Origin: Pholiota molesta
Taxonomy: Eukaryota; Basidiomycota; Agaricomycetes; Agaricales; Strophariaceae
Length of the DNA: 64,000 nucleotides
Assembly: GCA_014925825.1 (NCBI GenBank)
Contig: JACGCK010000133.1
Coordinates: forward strand, 60,894 to 124,893
Direction of reading: 5' to 3'
Program-made: the position numbers and the translations under genes
The notes under the pieces: model-generated
Seen by the model: only the letters and a program-made list of their open reading frames with translations
What the model was told of the DNA's origin: nothing
Databases searched by the model: none
Part shown: positions 58,065 through 64,000 of the stretch, piece after piece
Layout of the letters: each line of letters opens with the position of its first letter
How positions within the stretch are numbered: position 1 is the stretch's first letter

Positions 58065-60430
58065 TTCTTCGTTGCCCCCAGCGTCACTCGAGGGGGTTCA
58101 AAGAAATTAAAGGTCAAATTGGGTTGAAGGGCAAGCGCTTGCGCGAAGTGACGACGGGAGATAGCATCAGCTACCTCGTTCTCGGTGCCAGGTACATGAA
58201 GAACACGGAGTTGGTGACGAGAGGATATACGAAGGTCGACGGAGTGCTTGAGGATTTCGTTGTAAGCTGGCTTCGCGCGTAAGGAAGCGAACATATCGAC
58301 GGTATTGGTGTTGTCGGTGAGGATGGCGACGCGGCATGGGTTGGGATAAGTTGTGGCTGCGTGCTCGAGGGCGGAAAGCACACACAGTGCCTCGTAGAAA
58401 GAGATGAATTCGGCGTTCGAAAATGCAGGGACCGGCGCATAGAAGCCAAGATTGAGGGACGGATTCCAGAAACCCATGCCGTCAAGGCAAGCATCGCAAA
58501 AAAGGACTACATCCGCGTCATCAAGTTCCCATTCCAAAGACGAAAGGAGTAGAACACCGTCTGACATGCGGATGTGGTTCGAGGCCCAATGTAAGTCTTC
58601 ACGGACGGCGACATTGGTCCAGATTGTTTGGTTGGGAGCATCCTTGCCAGCGATTTTGGGGTAAAGATTATTAAGGCAAGGGCGGAGCAGGGGGAATACG
58701 TTGAATGCCCAGTTCAACCATCCCGCTAAGCGCTGCCAACGACGAAGGGTGTGTTTCACCCCGCGGGAACCAGGGGGGAAAGCGCAGAAGTCAGAGATCT
58801 CAGCGAGGAGATCCTCGCGAGCTTTTTGGGGGAGTGACAGGGACATGGCATTGGGGTCGACTTCGATGCCAATGATTGTTAGCGGGGTTCCAGAAACTTG
58901 TTTCTTTTCCTTGTAGGGAATACCAAGTTCGCGCCAAAGTTCGAGCAGGCGTACTTGATTCGTCGGCATCTCCTTTTGAAACACAGGATCCCATGTAATA
59001 CGATCACTCCACTCGGGTGCGAACGAGTCGTCTGAATACACGCATAGCCATATGATGCCCTTAACGTGAATAGCAATCCAGGTCACTAGGCCGTTAAAGG
59101 CGATCCAGATGCAAAAGGAAGCTCGACCACCGAAGGCATTGTTCCTGTCGACATTGCGCGAACCGTTTACTGTATTAACTTGCTTGATCTGCCAATGCGG
59201 ATGCATCGGCATGAGACGATATGCCTCGGCGACATCGGATTTGAACAGGACTAAGCGCCCATTTCCCTCGGTCCGGCGAATGCGGAGAAGTGTGGCGCCC
59301 AGCTGCGTCATGTTGTCCAGGGGGTATCCGGAAATGTCGCCGCGAGCAATCATCGAATTCAAAGAGAAATCGCCCGCGCTCTGGTCGGTTACCATACGTA
59401 GATCAGATGAGTTAGGCTTGGGTACAGCATGAATGGGCATGCTGTACATGCCAGGGAGAAGGTCGGGGCCAAACGTCGGTGAGAAACGGCCCTTGCGGAC
59501 TTCTTCTTGGCGTTGCTCTTCCAGGAAAGTAGCTTCGCGCGGGTTCTTGGGAGGCGGTAAGGAGGCGTCATGCGTGACTGGGTAGCCTTCTTTATGAGTA
59601 TCGGCCCAAGGCCAGAATCCCTCACGAAGACCACGACACACTGACGATACAAATGCGGGGTTGGGATGATCGCGCAAAAGTTCCTCAAAACGATCGACAT
59701 TTATTGGGGTAACGATTTTAAATAAATGGGGGTTTTCTGCTATGGTTTTTTGTACGATAGGGTCTTCTAATTCTGACTGGGGAGGGGAAGGCAGTGGAGC
59801 CGCGGTCTCCGTCCAATCAGCGACGGACCGCGCGGTAGGAAGATCGTCTGCGGCCCATAAGTTGTGACGAAGGAATTTAGGCCGAAGTGCGCGAGCCAGC
59901 CTTTCCTTCGCCATCTTTTCTGCTGTCGCAGTCGTGCTGTCCGTGTCCCAACTTCTTGCATCGCTTGCAGATGTGCTTGTATCGGCAAGTGTTTCCGTCT
60001 GGGCAGCTCGACGATTCGGAGTTGAAGCGCCTGCAAATGTCGGATTGGCGGCTGCGTGATCCGGTGCGAGGGGATGATCCGCCTGATCGCCCTGAGACCT
60101 CGGACTGGACTCCGTCGGCGGGGACGATGGCGGAATAAATGTGGTTGAATTTATGGTAGTCGGTGAGGAGCAGGCTTTGTCCTCCTCCGACGGCGTTGCG
60201 AACCGCTGCATCATAGAGAATGATCTTCTTGTGGGAGGAGGAGACTTTGGCGGTAAATTCTCTATTGATGTGGTCGGCGTAATCCCAAAGCTCCTCTTCT
60301 CGGTGTGGGAAAACAAACGCGGTCGCTTTGGCGGCCTCTCTCCATGCGGCGAACCAGTCTCCACTGGATTGGATTCGTCGAGCAGGCTCGGTATCGCCGA
60401 GGCTGATCGTAGTCGATCCCACGTGTCCAA
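58061..60430 (-). CDS. Reverse transcriptase/RNase H of the Ngaro-like element
   Basis: 789 codons, intact. The RT domain lies at about residues 320-560: HAVPKPNSSDLRMVTDQ, the first catalytic Asp in LFKSDVAEAYR (D399) and the active-site box VYSDDS (D467, D468), where Ser replaces the usual Met/Val of YxDD. RNase H follows: D646 in VVLFCDACLDG, E680 in FISFYEALCVL, D706 in AILTDNTNTVD and D755 in NEVADAISR. The first 180 residues are Pro/Ser/Thr-rich and overlap gag by 554 bases in another frame. The protein copies the element RNA into cDNA and removes RNA from the hybrid. The nearest in-frame ATG is used as start; a gag-RT frameshift product is an alternative. Confidence 0.93.
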   Translation of the reverse strand: MDTWDRLRSASAIPSLLDESNPVETGSPHGERPPKRPRLFSHTEKRSFGITPTTSIENLPPKSPPPTRRSFSMMQRFATPSEEDKACSSPTTINSTTFIPPSSPPTESSPRSQGDQADHPLAPDHAAANPTFAGASTPNRRAAQTETLADTSTSASDARSWDTDSTTATAEKMAKERLARALRPKFLRHNLWAADDLPTARSVADWTETAAPLPSPPQSELEDPIVQKTIAENPHLFKIVTPINVDRFEELLRDHPNPAFVSSVCRGLREGFWPWADTHKEGYPVTHDASLPPPKNPREATFLEEQRQEEVRKGRFSPTFGPDLLPGMYSMPIHAVPKPNSSDLRMVTDQSAGDFSLNSMIARGDISGYPLDNMTQLGATLLRIRRTEGNGRLVLFKSDVAEAYRLMPMHPHWQIKQVNTVNGSRNVDRNNAFGGRASFCIWIAFNGLVTWIAIHVKGIIWLCVYSDDSFAPEWSDRITWDPVFQKEMPTNQVRLLELWRELGIPYKEKKQVSGTPLTIIGIEVDPNAMSLSLPQKAREDLLAEISDFCAFPPGSRGVKHTLRRWQRLAGWLNWAFNVFPLLRPCLNNLYPKIAGKDAPNQTIWTNVAVREDLHWASNHIRMSDGVLLLSSLEWELDDADVVLFCDACLDGMGFWNPSLNLGFYAPVPAFSNAEFISFYEALCVLSALEHAATTYPNPCRVAILTDNTNTVDMFASLRAKPAYNEILKHSVDLRISSRHQLRVLHVPGTENEVADAISRRHFAQALALQPNLTFNFFEPPRVTLGATKK

Positions 60431-61340
60431 GCTTCTCTTTAGTAGGTGCGACGAGGTGCAACGAAGTGAACACTTTGTCGAGGTCGACTGCGGTGCCGCG
60501 GATGATGTTCTCCCATTCGGAACCGGGGAATCCAGTGGGGGCTGCGGAGGACTGCTGGATCCACCGCTTGACGGCGCTGACGTCGTTTCCGAGCAAGGCC
60601 AAGATGCGACGGGTTTCCAGGCAGCTGGGGTTTGCGCGCTGTCTCACGGCGAGTTCGCGTCCGAACCATGGCATATCACGTTCGTACAAACGTCGTTTCT
60701 TGTTCGATTCGCCTTCGTTAACTGATCCAATCCTTCGATCCTCTCCTTCAGGTTCATCGTCATCGTCTTGTCGGGCGCGCTTGGAGGAAGTGATGCTTTC
60801 CAGAAGTGACTCGACTTCTTGGTCGACGTCGCCTGCCGGCGCTGCAGGGACTTGGGCGCTTGTGGGCGCTGTGGGCGCGGCCCGGCTGAGTCCCACTGCG
60901 GCGTGAGCGCCTCTGCGTGCGGCTTCGGTCGCAAGTCGTTCGATGGAGTCGATGGTCGCGAGGAAATCTGCGAGCGCGGCCTCTTTCTGAGGTTCGTCCA
61001 CAGTCCCTCCATCCTGGAAAGCAAGCTTCGACGTGATGATGGCGATGGTTCTTGGTTTTGATGCTCTACCGTCGCGGAAAGCGTCGATGCACTCATCAAT
61101 CTCGGAGATGAGTCGAGTTGGGAGGCGTTTGGTGGCAGGACTTGGTTGGGCTCCGGTACCTCGTCTGTCCGCAACTGACCCGGGACGGACATTCGAAGTA
61201 ATAAACTCGGGGGCGCCTCCTGGCCGAGCGCCTCCCGCGACTGGTCCGGGGTGCTGTCCGACCGCTGATCCGTCAGACGCTGGATCAACGGCTTGCTGAT
61301 TGATGGGGGTGTTCCGAGCGAAGGCGTCCGCATGGCTCAT
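59877..61340 (-). CDS. Gag-like protein of the Ngaro-like element
   Basis: About 487 residues from the ATG at 61,340 (MSHADAFARN); the frame is open further upstream to 61,427 inside A1. The N-terminal half is Ala/Pro/Gly-rich, followed by acidic RQDDDDEPEGED and a basic SNKKRRLYER. The C-terminus holds a CCCH-like finger (C-x9-C-x5-C-x3-H in ICRRFNSESSSC...RYKH) directly followed by a retroviral-type zinc knuckle C-x2-C-x4-H-x4-C (CKRCKKLGHGQHDC). It should package the element RNA. The stop is at 59,877, 554 bases inside the RT gene. The plus-strand copy from 62,020 is identical for its first roughly 280 codons. Confidence 0.9.
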   Translation of the reverse strand: MSHADAFARNTPINQQAVDPASDGSAVGQHPGPVAGGARPGGAPEFITSNVRPGSVADRRGTGAQPSPATKRLPTRLISEIDECIDAFRDGRASKPRTIAIITSKLAFQDGGTVDEPQKEAALADFLATIDSIERLATEAARRGAHAAVGLSRAAPTAPTSAQVPAAPAGDVDQEVESLLESITSSKRARQDDDDEPEGEDRRIGSVNEGESNKKRRLYERDMPWFGRELAVRQRANPSCLETRRILALLGNDVSAVKRWIQQSSAAPTGFPGSEWENIIRGTAVDLDKVFTSLHLVAPTKEKLGHVGSTTISLGDTEPARRIQSSGDWFAAWREAAKATAFVFPHREEELWDYADHINREFTAKVSSSHKKIILYDAAVRNAVGGGQSLLLTDYHKFNHIYSAIVPADGVQSEVSGRSGGSSPRTGSRSRQSDICRRFNSESSSCPDGNTCRYKHICKRCKKLGHGQHDCDSRKDGEGKAGSRTSA

Positions 61341-61630
61341 GTCGAAATATAATACTGAGTGTAACGATGGAAGTGTGGTTGATGAATATAGACGAAGAAA
61401 TGGCGAGTGTCGAGCGAGCCTCTGCAAAGGAGAGAACGAAGGTTTGGATGATGAGAGTAAGAGACAAACCTTGGGTGAGCGAGGGTCTCCTTAAATTTTC
61501 TCTCGTGCTGTGTGAGTCACATATCGGGCGAAAGATAATCCGTTTGTTGAGGCAGACTCGCGTTGAGCGGCGGACCAGCTCTGCGTGGCCATCAGTGTCT
61601 ATGCGCGGCGGACCAGCACAAAGAAAATTA
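61340..61630 (-). repeat. Ngaro terminal repeat A1, truncated at its outer end
   Basis: Matches A2 up to gaaaattaat at 61,630; the next base starts the oppositely oriented second element. The missing outer part (about 100 bases) is present in A2 and at 61,634-61,732. Confidence 0.85.
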
Positions 61631-62019
61631 ATCGAGTTTAAATAAAGTATTTACTCTAGTCCAATTATACCGACCCGGACTCGTAGTCACATGCAAAACA
61701 CCCCCACACTGGTTCAGAACCGTGTGGATTAATTTTCTTTGTGCTGGTCCGCCGCGCATAGACACTGATGGCCACGCAGAGCTGGTCCGCCGCTCAACGC
61801 GAGTCTGCCTCAACAAACGGATTATCTTTCGCCCGATATGTGACTCACACAGCACGAGAGAAAATTTAAGGAGACCCTCGCTCACCCAAGGTTTGTCTCT
61901 TACTCTCATCATCCAAACCTTCGTTCTCTCCTTTGCAGAGGCTCGCTCGACACTCGCCATTTCTTCGTCTATATTCATCAACCACACTTCCATCGTTACA
62001 CTCAGTATTATATTTCGAC

Positions 62020-63482
62020 ATGAGCCATGCGGACGCCTTCGCTCGGAACACCCCCATCAATCAGCAAGCCGTTGATCCAGCGTCTGACGGATCAGCGGTC
62101 GGACAGCACCCCGGACCAGTCGCGGGAGGCGCTCGGCCAGGAGGCGCCCCCGAGTTTATTACTTCGAATGTCCGTCCCGGGTCAGTTGCGGACAGACGAG
62201 GTACCGGAGCCCAACCAAGTCCTGCCACCAAACGCCTCCCAACTCGACTCATCTCCGAGATTGATGAGTGCATCGACGCTTTCCGCGACGGTAGAGCATC
62301 AAAACCAAGAACCATCGCCATCATCACGTCGAAGCTTGCTTTCCAGGATGGAGGGACTGTGGACGAACCTCAGAAAGAGGCCGCGCTCGCAGATTTCCTC
62401 GCGACCATCGACTCCATCGAACGACTTGCGACCGAAGCCGCACGCAGAGGCGCTCACGCCGCAGTGGGACTCAGCCGGGCCGCGCCCACAGCGCCCACAA
62501 GCGCCCAAGTCCCTGCAGCGCCGGCAGGCGACGTCGACCAAGAAGTCGAGTCACTTCTGGAAAGCATCACTTCCTCCAAGCGCGCCCGACAAGACGATGA
62601 CGATGAACCTGAAGGAGAGGATCGAAGGATTGGATCAGTTAACGAAGGCGAATCGAACAAGAAACGACGTTTGTACGAACGTGATATGCCATGGTTCGGA
62701 CGCGAACTCGCCGTGAGACAGCGCGCAAACCCCAGCTGCCTGGAAACCCGTCGCATCTTGGCCTTGCTCGGAAACGACGTCAGCGCCGTCAAGCGGTGGA
62801 TCCAGCAGTCCTCCGCAGCCCCCACTGGATTCCCCGGTTCCGAATGGGAGAACATCATCCGCGGCACGCAGTCGACCTCGACAAAGTGTTCACTTCGTTG
62901 CACCTCGTCGCACCTACTAAAGAGAAGCTTGGACACGTGGATCGACTACGATCAGCCTCGGCGATACCGAGCCTGCTCGACGAATCCAATCCAGTGGAGA
63001 CTGGTTCGCCGCATGGAGAGAGGCCGCCAAAGCGACCGCGTTTGTTTTCCCACACCGAGAAGAGGAGCTTTGGGATTACGCCGACCACATCAATAGAGAA
63101 TTTACCGCCAAAGTCTCCTCCTCCCACAAGAAGATCATTCTCTACGATGCAGCGGTTCGCAACGCCGTCGGAGGAGGACAAAGCCTGCTCCTCACCGACT
63201 ACCATAAATTCAACCACATTTATTCCGCCATCGTCCCCGCCGACGGAGTCCAGTCCGAGGTCTCAGGGCGATCAGGCGGATCATCCCCTCGCACCGGATC
63301 ACGCAGCCCGCCAATCCGACATTTGCAGGCGCTTCAACTCCGAATCGTCGAGCTGCCCAGACGGAAACACTTGCCGATACAAGCACATCTGCAAGCGATG
63401 CAAGAAGTCGGGACACGGACAGCACGACTGCGACAGCAGAAAAGATGGCGAAGGAAAGGCTGGCTCGCGCACTTCGGCCTAA
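62020..63482 (+). pseudogene. Gag gene of the second element, frame-broken
   Basis: Identical to the first copy for about 280 codons from the ATG at 62,020. A missing C at 62,866 (in ggcacgcag) then shifts frame. Further changes are a missing G near 62,940 and an extra C near 63,306. The zinc-finger region is present near 63,315-63,440, with Ser for Leu after CKRCKK. As written the product would lack the finger. Confidence 0.8.
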
Positions 63483-64000
63483 ATTCCTTCGTCACAACTT
63501 ATGGGCCGCAGACGATCTTCCTACCGCGCGGTCCGTCGCTGATTGGACGGAGACCGCGGCTCCACTGCCTTCCCCTCCCCAGTCAGAATTAGAAGACCCT
63601 ATCGTACAAAAAACCATAGCAGAAAAACCCCCATTTATTTTAAAATCGTTACCCCAATAAATGTCGATCGTTTTGAGGAACTTTTGCGCGATCATCCAAC
63701 CCCGCATTTGTATCGTCAGTGTGTCGTGGTCTTCGTGAGGGATCTGGCCTTGGGCCGATACTCATAAAGAAGGCTACCCAGTCACGCATGACGCCTCCTT
63801 ACCGCCTCCAAGAACCCGCGCGAAGCTACTTTCCTGGAAGAGCAACGCCAAGAAGAAGTCCGCAAGGGCCGTTTCTCACCGACGTTTGGCCCCGACCTTC
63901 TCCCTGGCATGTACAGCATGCCCTTCATGCTGTACCCAAGCCTAACTCATCTGATCTACGTATGGTAACCGACCAGAGCGCGGGCGATTTCTCTTTGAAT
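62940..64000 (+). pseudogene. RT gene of the second element, partial and frame-broken
   Basis: Corresponds to roughly the first 350 codons of the RT at 58,061-60,430. Against that copy it has an extra A near 63,625, an extra T near 63,643, a missing C near 63,698, a missing T near 63,748, a missing C near 63,810 and a missing A near 63,927, nearly all in short homopolymers. The gene is cut by the window end. Confidence 0.75.

Larger units (their letters stand above)
56102..61630 (-). mobile_element. Ngaro-like tyrosine-recombinase retrotransposon, nearly complete
   Basis: Reading the minus strand 5' to 3': A1 (61,630 to about 61,340), gag, RT/RNase H, tyrosine recombinase, then B1 (56,890-56,707), A2 (56,706 to about 56,312) and B2 (56,278-56,102). 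B1 and B2 are near identical, with one 6-bp gap. A2 repeats A1. This A1...B1-A2-B2 split-direct-repeat order is the known hallmark of Ngaro elements, which integrate a circular cDNA with a tyrosine recombinase and make no target duplication. All three proteins keep their catalytic residues. A1 lacks its outermost 100 bases (present in A2), because the second element abuts it at 61,631. No SGNH-hydrolase frame is present. Confidence 0.9.
61631..64000 (+). mobile_element. Second Ngaro-like element, opposite orientation, 5' half only (runs off the window)
   Basis: Starts at cgagtttaaataaag, exactly the A-repeat terminus seen at 56,692-56,706, then repeats A1, gag and the first part of RT on the plus strand. 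From about 61,730 to 62,865 it is practically identical to the first copy. Beyond that it keeps near-identity in bases but shows many single-base indels. The window ends within RT near the codons for the first catalytic motif region. Confidence 0.9.

Noticed and set aside
60141..60725. Plus-strand frames of about 190 codons over gag/RT
   Set aside because: Antisense to the verified overlapping gag and RT genes.
61367..61645. 92-codon frame MEVWLMNIDEEM... occurring three times (also 61,628-61,993 minus and, longer, at 56,336-56,764)
   Set aside because: It lies in the Ngaro A repeat antisense to gag. Its recurrence simply follows the repeat copies.
1..64000. tRNA genes, rRNA genes, CRISPR arrays, telomeric TTAGGG arrays
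   Set aside because: None recognised by eye. A tRNA could still be missed without a covariance-model scan.

Overview
The window looks like nuclear DNA of a filamentous basidiomycete, most likely an agaricomycete. Genes on both strands carry many short introns (about 47-80 nt, GT..AG). The proteins that can be recognised are types common in mushroom genomes: NACHT NTPases with a short N-terminal motif exon, F-box and F-box/LRR proteins, a small secreted protein, and a Ngaro-type tyrosine-recombinase retrotransposon. No bacterial operon features, rRNA, tRNA or CRISPR array were seen.

Left third (1-17,300): a tandem segmental duplication with a unit of about 9 kb. The first 180 bases recur at 9,055-9,230. 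Each unit holds one minus-strand NACHT gene (2,801-5,645 and 13,013-15,927) embedded in decayed, mutually similar flanks. A 1.25 kb terminal-inverted-repeat element (6,108-7,357) has jumped into the upstream flank of the first NACHT gene. The second unit keeps the empty site at 16,063-16,070.

Middle (17,300-44,000): a gene-sparse, repeat-rich stretch. It contains a frame-broken paralog (18,390-18,893) of an intact secreted-protein gene (25,472-26,173), a nine-exon basic/acidic nuclear-type protein gene (20,882-22,800) and its eroded partial copy (26,860-27,590), a zinc-knuckle protein tail (33,961-34,718), an F-box gene (38,757-40,025), a frame-broken MPDU1-type PQ-loop gene (40,728-41,748), and several degenerate copies of an unrecognised minus-strand gene family. 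TCAC-rich satellite-like tracts lie at 36,390-36,720 and 38,215-38,400.

Right third (44,000-64,000): an F-box/LRR gene framed by two 240-bp direct repeats, a Gly/His/Gln-rich protein gene, a single-exon F-box-like gene, and a 2.2 kb DNA element with TA target duplication (52,583-54,797) inside a segment that duplicates 40,430-40,860. Last comes a Ngaro-like retroelement with the diagnostic A1...B1-A2-B2 split direct repeats and gag, RT/RNase H and tyrosine recombinase genes (56,102-61,630). A second, oppositely oriented copy begins at 61,631 and runs off the window.

Several otherwise convincing genes are each off by a single base. This pattern recurs often enough that consensus indel errors should be weighed against real gene decay. 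Exon boundaries below were assigned by eye from splice signals and reading frame.
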